Assembly: GCA_002480565.1 (NCBI GenBank)
Contig: DLCK01000052.1
Span: 22,761-86,760 of the forward strand
DNA: 64,000 nt
Source: Phycisphaerales bacterium UBA7800
Lineage (GTDB): Bacteria > Planctomycetota > Phycisphaerae > Phycisphaerales > Phycisphaeraceae
Reading direction: 5' to 3'
Part shown: positions 15,785 through 25,042 of the stretch, piece by piece
Position numbering within the stretch: position 1 is the stretch's first letter
How the letters are laid out: each line of letters opens with the position of its first letter
The notes under the pieces: generated by a model
Database searches by the model: none
Seen by the model: only the letters and a program-made list of their open reading frames with translations
Told to the model about the DNA's origin: nothing
Translations under genes and position numbers: made by a program

Positions 15785-16489
15785 TTACCTCAAAACTCTA
15801 AGTGCAGCTGTCTTTGCAACACCAGATAAATCATACAACATATTAGTAGAATTGATCAACATTTCGTCCAAATCAGACATTGCCGATTGTAATTCATGTC
15901 CATCAATAGGAAGAACAAATTTAGTGAAAACTTTGTTCCCGAGAACCTCAAGTAAAGAACGCATTGTATTGATGCGTAAAAAAACTCCCCTTTGCTGAAT
16001 TGCTCTCTTATTTTTTATGATCAAATCAGGTTGTTCAATCAACTCGTAATCTTCTGTTGGAATTGGTTCAAGTTTTGCACGATCCAATACCCATATGCAG
16101 ATTTTATCGGATTTTTCATCCCATTGAGAATACGCAAAATATGCTGCTACATATGGAGAGCGTGTCCAATCTATCAGTGGAGATGGCAAGCCATGGTGTC
16201 GAGCAATTAATTCAGCTTCAACTTCCTTCTCATCTGTCACTAGATCAACACCACCAATCACTTGGCATTCATTGATAAATGCGTCAACAAGTTCACTTGC
16301 TTTGTTGTTCCTATATCTATCATCTACAAATAAATGACCATACCATCTGTCGAGTGTGGAATTTAGCTGCCAATGGAAATTGCCAAGTCCTCGAAACCAT
16401 AACTCGTTTCGTCTTTCTGGTGATTGGGCGGCATAACGAGTCAAATGGGATTTAAACTCGTTCCAATTTTTACACTCAATTTCGGACAT
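15785..16489 (-). CDS. FRG-domain protein
   Basis: A 234-residue protein containing the FRG domain: ELWFRGLGNFHWQLNSTLDR (residues about 29-48), E-L-x-A-R-HHGLPSPLIDWTRSPYVAAYFA (about 93-119) and a following KICIWVLDR strand. FRG domains are named after the conserved F-R-G and are found in phage-, plasmid- and toxin-related proteins; their enzymatic role is not established. Composition is AT-rich (a sampled 60-base line is 37% GC against about 55% in gatB). It starts 3 bases downstream of the gatB stop and is followed by the coupled 83-residue gene, so the pair looks like an inserted accessory module using gatB transcription. Confidence 0.85.
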   Translation of the reverse strand: MSEIECKNWNEFKSHLTRYAAQSPERRNELWFRGLGNFHWQLNSTLDRWYGHLFVDDRYRNNKASELVDAFINECQVIGGVDLVTDEKEVEAELIARHHGLPSPLIDWTRSPYVAAYFAYSQWDEKSDKICIWVLDRAKLEPIPTEDYELIEQPDLIIKNKRAIQQRGVFLRINTMRSLLEVLGNKVFTKFVLPIDGHELQSAMSDLDEMLINSTNMLYDLSGVAKTAALRVLR

Positions 16490-16492
16490 AAA

Positions 16493-18010
16493 TCAACCCT
16501 GTAGTTTTTTCTTGATCATCTCCGTGACCACCTTGGGATTGGCTGAACCTTTGGAGAGTTTCATGATCTGGCCCATGAGCATGCCGATGGCTTTGTCTTT
16601 GCCGGACTTGATGTCTTCGACGGCTTTGGCGCTTTTGGGGTTGGCTAAGACTTCGTCAATCATTGCATCCAACGCACCGGTGTCGGAGACTTGAATGAGC
16701 TTGTGGTCGTTGGCCAACTCCTCAGCTGAATCGCCGGGATTGTCACAGCAGAGATTAAACAGGTCCGCAGCAGCAGTCGAACCAATCTTGTCATCGTCAG
16801 CAAGCTTGGCAATGTCGTGAATCTGCTGGGCGGTGATGCCTAGCTTATCCATCGCAAGACCCAACTCATTGGCGCGCTTGGCGGCATAGTTGAGCAAAAT
16901 TGCCGTCGCACGTTTGGCGGATGTACCCGTGGCTAAAACCGCATCAAACAACTGAGTCGTTGCAGGCTCGGCAAGAATCGCATCAACCTGTTTTTCATTA
17001 AGTCCAAGTTCGGTTGCGTATCGCTTACGCTTGACCATTGGCAATTCAGGCAACTCGGCCTTGAGTCGGTCAATGTGTGCTTCACTGATCGTCACCGGCA
17101 CAAGGTCGGGGTCCGGGAAGTAACGGTACTCGTCCTCATCTTCCTTGACCCGCTGTAACGTGGTCTGCATTTTGACATCATCCCAACCGCGTGTGGATTT
17201 ACTGCGAGCCCCCATCACCACGCCGCTTTGCATCCATTCGTCGATCTGGCGTTCGTACTCGTAAGAGATTGAGCCGTAGACCGCTTTGAAGCTGTTGAGG
17301 TTTTTGATTTCAGCGATGGGTGTTTTGTAGGTCTTGCCATCCTTGGTGATGATGACGTTGATGTTGGGTTCAAAGCGGATGTGACCCATCTGCATGACGC
17401 CTTCGGACACACCGATGTGCCGGACGATATCGCGGAGCATCTGGCCGAACATGACCACTTGGTCGGGGGTTTCAAAATCAGGATACGTCACGATCTCCAG
17501 CAGGGGGGTTCCCGCGCGATTGAGGTCCACAATGGAGTGATCGATAGCAATCCCGCCGGGCGCTTCGTGTGCCAACTTGCCTGCATCTTCTTCGAGATGC
17601 GCGCGGAGGATACGGATTTTTTTCGTCGGCGCATCCGGCTCATGACTAACAGGAATTTCAATTTCACCTTCGCCACAGATCGGCAGATCGTATTGACTGA
17701 TCTGATAGTTCTTGGGCAAGTCCGGATAGTAATAGCTTTTGCGGTCCCACTTGGTGAAGCTGGCAATCTCACAACCCAACGCCAGACCGACCTTGATCGC
17801 CATGTCCACCGCAGCTTTGTTAATCACCGGCAGGACACCAGGCATCCCAATCACCACCGGGTCAATGATGCTGTTGGGGGCAGCATCGTGATAGTCGGGG
17901 TGTGCGACGTTGGGGACGGATGTGAACATCTTGGTCTTCGTCGCCAATTCAACGTGAATTTCCATCCCCACCATCAGGCGGGCGTCGAGTCCGGGGTAGG
18001 CTGCCACCAT
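16493..18010 (-). CDS. gatB: Asp/Glu-tRNA amidotransferase subunit B
   Basis: A 505-residue GatB. Marks are GMEIHVELATKTKMF, KWDRKSYYYPDLPKNYQISQ, HLEEDAGKLAHE, DLNRAGTPLLEIVTYPDF, and the C-terminal YqeY-like tail ending KKKLQG. With GatA and GatC it converts Glu-tRNA-Gln (and Asp-tRNA-Asn) to the amidated forms; GatB holds the kinase site. GatA and GatC are not in the window. The ATG at 18010 has AAGGAG 7 bases upstream. Full length, no sign of damage, although an accessory FRG module follows immediately downstream. Confidence 0.97.
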   Translation of the reverse strand: MVAAYPGLDARLMVGMEIHVELATKTKMFTSVPNVAHPDYHDAAPNSIIDPVVIGMPGVLPVINKAAVDMAIKVGLALGCEIASFTKWDRKSYYYPDLPKNYQISQYDLPICGEGEIEIPVSHEPDAPTKKIRILRAHLEEDAGKLAHEAPGGIAIDHSIVDLNRAGTPLLEIVTYPDFETPDQVVMFGQMLRDIVRHIGVSEGVMQMGHIRFEPNINVIITKDGKTYKTPIAEIKNLNSFKAVYGSISYEYERQIDEWMQSGVVMGARSKSTRGWDDVKMQTTLQRVKEDEDEYRYFPDPDLVPVTISEAHIDRLKAELPELPMVKRKRYATELGLNEKQVDAILAEPATTQLFDAVLATGTSAKRATAILLNYAAKRANELGLAMDKLGITAQQIHDIAKLADDDKIGSTAAADLFNLCCDNPGDSAEELANDHKLIQVSDTGALDAMIDEVLANPKSAKAVEDIKSGKDKAIGMLMGQIMKLSKGSANPKVVTEMIKKKLQG

Positions 18011-18142
18011 GGGGCGCTCCTTGCATCAATCGTGTACAAAATAACTGGTATGGATTTTAGCGAGTATCGGGTAACGTTGCAGGAAACCGGTTTGAGATTT
18101 GACGCACCTGGGGCTGCATCAAGTTATGGCTGAGTGTGGATC

Positions 18143-18213
18143 AAAAAAAACCGGATACCGCATTGGTAAGCTGCTGTGCAAAATGCAGAGAGCTTGTCCA
18201 ATGTGATATCCGG
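18143..18213 (-). terminator. Rho-independent terminator of the ferredoxin gene
   Basis: A long hairpin pairs CCGGATACCGCATTGG (18151-18166) with CCAATGTGATATCCGG (18198-18213) with two mismatches, and has an inner helix AAGCT/AGCTT. On the minus strand it runs into eight T (18143-18150). It is placed 37 bases past the ferredoxin stop. Confidence 0.85.
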
Positions 18214-18249
18214 CTTATGGAATATCGTTACAGTCTTGCGACTGATCAA

Positions 18250-18507
18250 TTACTCAAAGTAATCAGCGTTCTTGGCGATGTAGTCGGTCCATTCTTCGGG
18301 CAGATCTTCTTCAGGGAAGATGGCCTTGACCGGACACTCATCGACGCACAGACCGCAGTCAATGCAGGTGTTGGGATCGATGTAAAGCATTTCCGCCGTT
18401 TCAAAGTCGTCGTCGTCCTTGGTGGGATGAATGCAGTCCACAGGGCAGACTTCAACGCAGGCAGTGTCTTTGGTGTTCACACAGGGTTCAGCAATAATGT
18501 GAGGCAT
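18250..18507 (-). CDS. Two-cluster (7Fe/8Fe type) ferredoxin
   Basis: An 85-residue soluble ferredoxin. The first half has CVNTKDTACVEVCPVDCI and the second CIDCGLCVDECP, the cysteine spacings of a 3Fe-4S or 4Fe-4S cluster plus a 4Fe-4S cluster. The acidic tail (FPEEDLPEEWTDYIAKN) is typical of the bacterial FdxA group. It carries electrons in the cytoplasm; its partners are not indicated by neighbours. I place the start at 18507 (MPHIIAEPC) with AAAGG upstream; a longer frame upstream is not conserved-looking. It has its own promoter and a strong terminator, so it is a single-gene unit. Confidence 0.92.
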   Translation of the reverse strand: MPHIIAEPCVNTKDTACVEVCPVDCIHPTKDDDDFETAEMLYIDPNTCIDCGLCVDECPVKAIFPEEDLPEEWTDYIAKNADYFE

Positions 18508-18847
18508 ATTTGATAACCTTTGTATCAGAGATATAAAGAAAGTTTGTCTGTTCTTGAATACACAGTATAGAGAGTCATCGGCTTGGGGCAAATGGAAATT
18601 TGGTCTATAAAACAATATTTTTAATTTTGATAAGTCATTAACAGAAAACAAGCTATATTGCCAACAGGATATTGAGACTCAATTGCATAGAGGGCTTTGA
18701 TGCCGTGTTGACTGACTCCAATCTGACTGGTTGAATCATCACTTTGGCAGCGCTGGAGACTTGGGCAGGGGGACTTGGGGGGGGTATCATGCTGGAACAA
18801 CAACGACATGATTTGTATGTTCCAATCTGATTGAATGGGGGATTGAG
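18508..18847. other. 340-base intergenic region between divergent genes
   Basis: Holds the ferredoxin promoter (18564-18591) on the minus strand and the leader of the WD40 gene on the plus strand, which has a GGGGGA ribosome binding site. It contains an AT-rich stretch (18600-18660) and a G-rich stretch near 18760-18785. No coding frame is supported. Confidence 0.5.
18564..18591 (-). promoter_or_regulatory. Promoter of the ferredoxin gene
   Basis: On the minus strand TTGCCC is followed after 16 bases by TATACT, about 57 bases before the ferredoxin ATG. The box pair closely matches the tRNA-Met promoter of this window. Confidence 0.55.
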
Positions 18848-20950
18848 ATGGCTCGTAGCGATTTACGTCGACGAAAAAAAAGTCGATTTACGGTCAACAA
18901 ATGGTTTGCGGCATGGCTGATCATCGTCTTGGTTTTTATCTTAATCGGGATATGGCTGTGGGTAGACCAAAACCAGACTGAACGTCAACCTCAAACACAA
19001 ACTCGCCAATCAGCGCCAAAGGCAAGTACTGATTATTCGACTTCCCACGTTCCCATCCCTTTTCCTGTTAGGGCAAAAGCCAAGCTGACGCAGCAATCTG
19101 CTCAACCTCGGCCGAAATACTACCACTCAAATTCGCAAGTGGTCAGTCCTGATCTGCGCAAAATGGTCACTGCGGACAACCAAGGCAAGCTCCGCATCTG
19201 GGATTTGGACACAGGCGAGTTTACGGCGTTATCCCAAGGGCATCAGAAATTCCTTTCGCAAATCCAATTTAGTCCCGATGGTCGATTCTTTGCCACAGCA
19301 AGTGTCGACGAAACCGCACGTGTTTGGGACATCCAAACAGGCCAACCCGTTTCACCGATTCTCCGACATAATAAATCGGTTACCAATGTTTTGTTTTTTA
19401 CTGACGGCCAACGGATTCTGACTTGTGATGATGATGCTTTGATCAGGCAATGGGACATTCATACCGGCCAATGTCTTGAGCCAACGATTAAGTACATCGG
19501 TTTCTCCAAGACAATCAAATTTCTCGACGATGAAACAAAAGTCCTGGTATCAGGTGGCTACAACGCGCAGGTCTTTGACTTGGCCACCGCCAAACCAGTG
19601 ACGCCATTAATTGCAGTCAAAGACCAAGGGGCCAGTTGTGACCCGGCAATGAGCCATGACGGCACTCGCATCGCCTTCGGTTGGCATTTGAACTACGCAC
19701 GGATATGGGACCTGCAATTAGCCAAACCTATCTCACCGAAGTTCGAACACCAGACGGCCATCAGGAAGATGGCTTTCAGTTCTGATGATAGTCTTTTTCT
19801 CACCGTTGATTATGATCAAAACGCACGTCTCTGGGATGCGAAGACTGGTAAGCCTGTGTCCAAAATATTCGACCATGTTCGTGATGTGATGTTCATCCCC
19901 AACACCCGGAAATTACTCATCGTCCAACCCTTTGATCGGGTCGTGATATGGGATGTGGATCAAGCAAAGCTGGTCGGGCCAACGTTTCTCATTGAATCAG
20001 GTCGGCGAAAGATCAGTCGCGATGGACGCTACCTGCTCAATATTGATTATGACATGTTTAAAGCCAAATTCAGTCTGCTGATATGGGATTTGAAGACCGG
20101 TATCTCCCCAATGAGACACAAGGGATTCATGGCAGCAAGCGATCCAACACTCACCCGGGAAATTGGCATATACCCCATCTTGCACGCCACATTTAACCCC
20201 GATGGGCAGCATGTCTTAACTGCAGGGGGAACGTCGGCACGGGTGTGGGAACTAAAGACAGGGCAACTTGCGATGCCCGAATTAAAGCTCCCCAGTGTGG
20301 TGACCAAGGCAGTCTACAGTCCCGATGGCAGCAAAATACTCGTGATGTACGGCCAGAAATTTGCACGTCTTTTTGATGCCAATACAGGCAAGGCAATATC
20401 ACCTCAACTCAACAAGCCAAAGTACGATTGGGAATTGCTTTTTACCAATGATTCAAAACAAATCATTGCCTTTGAGCAATTAAATACCGCGCGAATATGG
20501 GATACGAACACTGGGCAGGTTTGGGATGCCCCGTTACAAGCCTATGACAAACAGAAATTTGTCAGTAACGACTCGGTTTCACAGGATGGCAAATGGCGAA
20601 TGCAACGCATTTCTCAGGATCGTTACCAACTACGCAATATCAGTAAGGGTGAGAAAGTCACATCTCAATCGCTTAAGCAATTATGCAGACAATTCGCCTT
20701 CAGTCCCGACAGCCGCTTCCTTGCAGTTGCGTTTCGTCAAAAGGCTCGTGTCTGGGATATCGCATCGGATACTCCTCTCTGCCCGGAGTTGAATCATCCC
20801 GATGACGTGACATGCATCGCGATGAGTCCTGATGGCAAGTGGGTTCTCACCGGCTGCGAGGATGGGCAGGCACGTTTGTGGGACATCCAAACCGGCAAGT
20901 GTCGCGACTACCAAAAGGACCTTTTGTTTAAGCTTGGTCAATCCTTTTGA
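18848..20950 (+). CDS. Membrane-anchored WD40 repeat protein
   Basis: A 700-residue protein with a basic N-terminus (RRRKKSRF), one membrane segment (about residues 20-42), a proline/glutamine-rich linker and then two beta-propellers' worth of WD40 repeats. Repeats carry RIWDLDTGEF, RVWDIQTGQPVSP, RLWDAKTGKPVS, and a final ARLWDIQTGKC. The N-in topology places the propeller outside the cytoplasmic membrane. WD40 propellers are binding platforms; planctomycetes often have them fused to kinases, but no kinase domain is present here. Start ATG has a GGGGGA box. It stands alone between the ferredoxin and HAD genes. Confidence 0.85.
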   Translation: MARSDLRRRKKSRFTVNKWFAAWLIIVLVFILIGIWLWVDQNQTERQPQTQTRQSAPKASTDYSTSHVPIPFPVRAKAKLTQQSAQPRPKYYHSNSQVVSPDLRKMVTADNQGKLRIWDLDTGEFTALSQGHQKFLSQIQFSPDGRFFATASVDETARVWDIQTGQPVSPILRHNKSVTNVLFFTDGQRILTCDDDALIRQWDIHTGQCLEPTIKYIGFSKTIKFLDDETKVLVSGGYNAQVFDLATAKPVTPLIAVKDQGASCDPAMSHDGTRIAFGWHLNYARIWDLQLAKPISPKFEHQTAIRKMAFSSDDSLFLTVDYDQNARLWDAKTGKPVSKIFDHVRDVMFIPNTRKLLIVQPFDRVVIWDVDQAKLVGPTFLIESGRRKISRDGRYLLNIDYDMFKAKFSLLIWDLKTGISPMRHKGFMAASDPTLTREIGIYPILHATFNPDGQHVLTAGGTSARVWELKTGQLAMPELKLPSVVTKAVYSPDGSKILVMYGQKFARLFDANTGKAISPQLNKPKYDWELLFTNDSKQIIAFEQLNTARIWDTNTGQVWDAPLQAYDKQKFVSNDSVSQDGKWRMQRISQDRYQLRNISKGEKVTSQSLKQLCRQFAFSPDSRFLAVAFRQKARVWDIASDTPLCPELNHPDDVTCIAMSPDGKWVLTGCEDGQARLWDIQTGKCRDYQKDLLFKLGQSF

Positions 20951-21002
20951 CGTGATGATATGGCTGGTTGATTATCACCTTGACGTCCTCTAAACTCCCA
21001 TC

Positions 21003-21698
21003 ATGCCAAACTGTATTGTCTTTGATTTTGATGGTGTGATTGTCGATTCCGAGCCGCTGCATTTCCGTGCGTTTGTTCGCGTGGGTAAGCCGTTGGGATT
21101 TGAGCTTTCATGGGAACGGTACCTTGATGAATTCGTCGGCTATGACGATCGCGATGCGTTTCGCGTGATGCTTGGGCATGAGGCGGGGACGACTTCGCCG
21201 CCGGAGATTGAAGCACGCCTGCCGCAGTTGGTACAGGAAAAGGCCCAGGCGTTTGAACTGGAAGTCAACGAAGGCGTCGATGCCATTCCCGGTTCGCTCC
21301 AACTCATTGAGCAGCTAGCCGGTCAGATTCCCATTGCCATTTCCAGTGGTGCGACGCAGTTGGACATTCGGATCATCCTTGCCAAGCTTGGCCTTGAGAA
21401 TGTCTTTGATGCAACGGTGACGGCTGATGATGTACAGCATTCCAAGCCGGACCCTGAAAGTTATGCCAAGGCCGTCCAGTTACTGGCAGAGAAATATCCT
21501 GACCACGGGATTTCGCCAGGCACCGCATTGGCCATCGAGGACACCGCAACCGGGATCGCCTCCGCGCGTGCCGCAGGCTTACAGGTCTTGGGATTGACGA
21601 CCACCGGCCCGGCTGAGCTTCTACACGAAGCAACGCGCGTGGTGCCTAATCTGGCAGGTGTCACTTTCGACACCTTACGGCAGTGGTTTGTGGATTGA
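21003..21698 (+). CDS. HAD-superfamily phosphatase (beta-phosphoglucomutase/Gph-like)
   Basis: A 231-residue HAD hydrolase of subfamily IA. Motif I is VFDFDGVIVDSEPLH (nucleophile D8, acid D10), a helical cap follows (about 15-85), motif II is PIAISSGATQ, motif III the K of SKPDPESY, and motif IV AIEDTATGIASARAAG. Such enzymes act on small phosphosugars or phosphoglycolate; the exact substrate cannot be told. No good ribosome binding site is seen before the ATG. It begins 52 bases after the WD40 gene and ends at a bidirectional terminator. Confidence 0.9.
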   Translation: MPNCIVFDFDGVIVDSEPLHFRAFVRVGKPLGFELSWERYLDEFVGYDDRDAFRVMLGHEAGTTSPPEIEARLPQLVQEKAQAFELEVNEGVDAIPGSLQLIEQLAGQIPIAISSGATQLDIRIILAKLGLENVFDATVTADDVQHSKPDPESYAKAVQLLAEKYPDHGISPGTALAIEDTATGIASARAAGLQVLGLTTTGPAELLHEATRVVPNLAGVTFDTLRQWFVD

Positions 21699-21701
21699 AT
21701 G

Positions 21702-21734
21702 AAAAAAGCCACTGATGATTAATCAATGGCTTTT
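21702..21734. terminator. Bidirectional terminator between HAD and HlyD genes
   Basis: Stem AAAAGCCA-c-TGAT / ATCA-a-TGGCTTTT with a 5-base loop; A- and T-tracts sit on both sides, so it can stop the plus-strand HAD transcript and the minus-strand export operon, whose last gene ends at 21779. Confidence 0.75.
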
Positions 21735-21778
21735 GAGAGGTTTGTATTTTTGCTTGTCGCGTTTTGAATGATTGCTGA

Positions 21779-22813
21779 TCAATAAATCAACGTCATTAAC
21801 AGCGGCGCCTTGTCGGTTTTGATCCATGCGGTGGCAGTCATGCCAGGTTGCAGGTCATAGCCGGGGTTGGGGATTTCTGCTTCAACATAGAAGACGCCAT
21901 CACCGGTTGCCTGAGTATCGACGACTGGGATCATGCGTGTGATCTTGCCGGTGAGATAGCCGTGTTGCCATGACCAGTAAGCAGCGGTTTCGACTCGCAG
22001 TTCCTGGCCGATTTTAACACGTCCAAGATAGCGTTCGGGCACACGGACTTTGACGACCCATGCCTGGGTGTCAAAGATTTGCCCCAGGACATGCTCGGGC
22101 TTGACGACTTCACCTTCTTCAAAGCGATTGAAGTAGACTTGGCCTGCCATGGTTGAGCGGATCTCTCGCGCTTCGACTTCTGCTTTGTGTAACAGGACAC
22201 GTTTTTGGGCTGCGGAGGCTTGCTCCTGCATGACCAGCAATTGCTGGCGGTCCAGTTCGTCGTATGGCAAGCTCAATTCCGAGACCCGGCTGGTCATCAC
22301 GGAGACTTTAAGTTGCGTGTCTTCAAGTTCCGATCGTGAGAACCCGCCGCCAGCATCTTCCATGCGTTTGAGTTTGCGTTGAGCCAGTTCCAATTCCTGA
22401 TTGGCTTGATAGAGTTGGGCATCGCGTCGTTTCTGCCGCATGGCCAGACTCATGCGTGTTTCTTCGAGTTGGGCGGACTTGGCTTTGAGGTCACTTCGTG
22501 CTTCTTCAAAGGCAGCCTTCTGCACGTCGGATCGAAGCTGGATGAGTAGGTCACCAGCCTTGACACTTTGGCCGTCATGGAAGAAGACTTCGCCGATGGT
22601 GCCTTCGACGGAGGGGCGAAGTTCAACTTCATCATCGGTGGTGATGTAGCCAACGCCTTGGATTTGGAGATTGATTTTGATGGTGAGGCTCGCTGTGACC
22701 GCACCTGCGGTGAGCAGAAACAACACGAACAGAATCAGTTTCCATTTCATTCGCGGCTTAACCGTACGGGGCGGGCGACTGACGCCTTGGTTTTGATTGG
22801 GTGTGTTGGACAT
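21779..22813 (-). CDS. HlyD-type membrane-fusion (periplasmic adaptor) protein
   Basis: A 344-residue adaptor. A cytoplasmic N-terminus is followed by one membrane segment (about 23-42), a barrel-sandwich half-motif (GTIGEVFFHDGQSVKAGDLLIQL), a long coiled-coil hairpin (about 100-205), the second half-motif (TMAGQVYFNRFEEGEVVKPEHVLG) and a beta-barrel ending PGMTATAWIKTD. Such adaptors link an inner-membrane pump to export across the envelope. It lies third behind two half ABC exporter genes on the same strand. I use the ATG at 22813 (MSNTPNQ) with AGG upstream; the longer frame would translate through a dispersed repeat element. Confidence 0.85.
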   Translation of the reverse strand: MSNTPNQNQGVSRPPRTVKPRMKWKLILFVLFLLTAGAVTASLTIKINLQIQGVGYITTDDEVELRPSVEGTIGEVFFHDGQSVKAGDLLIQLRSDVQKAAFEEARSDLKAKSAQLEETRMSLAMRQKRRDAQLYQANQELELAQRKLKRMEDAGGGFSRSELEDTQLKVSVMTSRVSELSLPYDELDRQQLLVMQEQASAAQKRVLLHKAEVEAREIRSTMAGQVYFNRFEEGEVVKPEHVLGQIFDTQAWVVKVRVPERYLGRVKIGQELRVETAAYWSWQHGYLTGKITRMIPVVDTQATGDGVFYVEAEIPNPGYDLQPGMTATAWIKTDKAPLLMTLIY

Positions 22814-22852
22814 TTTGATTACCTGTTTTGATTCCTGAATTTTCGATTCATT

Positions 22853-22988
22853 TTTACCGCCAAGGCGCCAAGAATGCCAAGGTGGGAGAGATTGATTTTT
22901 TTTTACCACAGAGTCACAGAGTTGCAGAGTCTGAAAACTGCAGATTTATTGAGCTGTGTTTGTTTTTTGCTCTGTGTCTTTGTGGTTC
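22853..22988. repeat. Dispersed palindromic intergenic element (ACCACAGAG...CTCTGTGTC type)
   Basis: Contains TTACCGCCAAGGCGCCAAG at 22855-22873, then ACCACAGAGTCACAGAG (22905-22921) which pairs with CTCTGTGTCTTTGTGGT (22970-22986) with two mismatches. These word types ('accgccaaggcgccaag', 'accacagagacacagag') are familiar from repeated intergenic elements in many environmental bacterial genomes. It separates the ABC and HlyD genes and makes a spurious frame on each strand. Confidence 0.65.
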
Positions 22989-23044
22989 ATTCATTCTTTT
23001 AAATCCTGCAATGCTTTTGTGATTCAATAATCATGTCGGATTGC

Positions 23045-25042
23045 TCATGCGGCCCCCGTGCCTGTTTGGGCGTGCTGGGCTCGGGCGAGTTGTTGTTCGT
23101 AAAGCTCTCTAAAGGGGCCAGGCTGTTTGATGAGTTGATCGGGGTTACCCATCTGGACCATCTTCCCGCTGTCGAGCATCAGCACATAATCGCAGGACAG
23201 TGCAACGGACACGCGATGCGACACCAGTAGGGCCGTGCGGTCAGCAAGGACATTACCCAGATTGTCGATGAGCTTGGCCTCGGTGTCCGCATCAAGCGCA
23301 CTGGTGCAGTCATCAAGCACGAGCACATGCGGGTCACTGACCAAAGCGCGGGCAAGGTTGACACGCTGTTTCTGACCACCCGAAAGCGTCAAGCCACGTT
23401 CATGGGTCAGGCTTCGATACTTGGCTGGCAGCTGCGAGATAAAGTCGTGGATCAACACGTTCTGAGCGGATCGCACCACGGTTTGCTGGTCAGCGTCTTC
23501 CGAACCATAGCGGATATTATCACCAATGGTGCCGGAGAAGACGATGGGTTCCTGATTGACATAGCGGATAAGGTTTCGCAGGTCAGTGAGTTTAAACCGC
23601 TTGAGATTCTGGCCGTCAATGAGGATGGAACCTTCGGTCGGATCATAAAAACGGGCGAGGAGTTTAGCGAGCGTACTTTTACCTGAACCGGAGGGTCCCA
23701 TGATGCAGACCTTGGCTCCGGCTGGGATCGTGAGATTCAAATCGACAATGGCAGGCGAAGGCGTGTTGGGATATTGAAACGTCAAGTGATCCAAACGAAT
23801 TTCGCAAGCCTGGGTGGGTACATTCAGCGGATCATTGGGATCGTCAATGGCGATCGGTTCATCCATCACGCGGACGATTTTGGCGCAGACGGATTCAAGG
23901 CGTTGGATGACAGCAACTTCGTTGATAATCATGGTGATGGGCTGGAACATGTTCGCTGCCGTGCCGTAGAACATGAGCAGTTCACCGGCCGTCATTCTGC
24001 CAGCGAGACATTCCTGTGCACTGATCCACAAGACCATGGTGGTGGCGGTGCCTGAAATAATCCCACAGACCACAGCCAGACAGGTATTGAGCATGCCCCC
24101 AAGGACCTGTCTTTGGAGCAGGGGCTTGGTGCTTCGTGCCAACGTCAGTGTCTCACGGATTTCACGCGAGAAGGCTTTGGTGACATGAAACAGTGAGATA
24201 CGGTTGGCGATGTGTCCGGCGAGTCGGCCTTGTCGTTCGCGGATATCGCGGTTGACGTTGCGCATCTGTGTTTTGAAATATCGGTAGGTGATGCCATAGG
24301 CAGGTAAGGCACACATGACCATCAACGCCAGCTTCCAGTCAATAACAAAGGTGATGATCGTCCCTGCAATGATGCCGGCGATACCGTTGGGGATGTGACG
24401 CATGAGCATGGTAAAGCAGTGCGTCATGGCCTGCATATCTGAGAACAAGTGCGTGAGCAGTCGGCCCGGTGAGTTGGCATCGTGATACGGCTGGCTGAGT
24501 TGGTGGAGTTTCTCATGGATGTGATTGCGCATGTGAAACGTGGCTTCCTGCGTGAGTCTTGCAGTGGCAAAGAACAGGTGCGTGGCCATGATGTGTCGCG
24601 CAATTTCCCAGATGATCACCGCCAAGACCAAAAGCGCCAGGCGATGCATTTTTTCCTCAACCGTTAAGCCGGGTTTGGCATCTAAACGTGAGGTCCACGA
24701 ATCACGATTCCGATTGCCCTGATGCATCATCGGCATGGTTTTTTCAGACGTATGCACGGATCGGGCAGGATCGATATTGACCTTGTTGGTCATGCCGATT
24801 TCCACGATGTCGTCCGCGATGTATCGGCCGATCGCAGGATAAACATAGACATGCATCCCCAGGATCGATGCGAACAAAGCGACCGAGAGGACGATCCAGG
24901 GATGGCGTCCCCAGATGTAACGTTTGAATATCCGTTTCGACGCACCATTGCTCGAATACTTGCCATCCTTCATCAATCGATTGCTGACCTTGGCGGAAGC
25001 TTCAAGAATTTGACGCACATGAGTCAGTGGAGGCTGTCGCAT
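23045..25042 (-). CDS. Half ABC exporter, subunit with non-canonical Walker B
   Basis: A 665-residue ABC exporter half: a basic N-terminus, six membrane helices with an extra extracytoplasmic segment (about 75-125), then an ATPase with Walker A GPSGSGKST, Q-loop NQEP, signature LSGGQKQR, Walker B VLVLDDCTSALD and H-loop VSHRVS. The residue after Walker B is Asp instead of the catalytic Glu, while the signature is canonical. The start ATG overlaps the stop of the previous ABC gene by one base (TAATG), so the two are coupled and probably form a heterodimer. Substrate unknown. Confidence 0.9.
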   Translation of the reverse strand: MRQPPLTHVRQILEASAKVSNRLMKDGKYSSNGASKRIFKRYIWGRHPWIVLSVALFASILGMHVYVYPAIGRYIADDIVEIGMTNKVNIDPARSVHTSEKTMPMMHQGNRNRDSWTSRLDAKPGLTVEEKMHRLALLVLAVIIWEIARHIMATHLFFATARLTQEATFHMRNHIHEKLHQLSQPYHDANSPGRLLTHLFSDMQAMTHCFTMLMRHIPNGIAGIIAGTIITFVIDWKLALMVMCALPAYGITYRYFKTQMRNVNRDIRERQGRLAGHIANRISLFHVTKAFSREIRETLTLARSTKPLLQRQVLGGMLNTCLAVVCGIISGTATTMVLWISAQECLAGRMTAGELLMFYGTAANMFQPITMIINEVAVIQRLESVCAKIVRVMDEPIAIDDPNDPLNVPTQACEIRLDHLTFQYPNTPSPAIVDLNLTIPAGAKVCIMGPSGSGKSTLAKLLARFYDPTEGSILIDGQNLKRFKLTDLRNLIRYVNQEPIVFSGTIGDNIRYGSEDADQQTVVRSAQNVLIHDFISQLPAKYRSLTHERGLTLSGGQKQRVNLARALVSDPHVLVLDDCTSALDADTEAKLIDNLGNVLADRTALLVSHRVSVALSCDYVLMLDSGKMVQMGNPDQLIKQPGPFRELYEQQLARAQHAQTGTGAA

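Noticed and set aside
22828..23022. Plus-strand small frame and the N-terminal extension of the HlyD gene
   Set aside because: Both are translations through the dispersed palindromic element; the HlyD ATG at 22813 has its own ribosome site.
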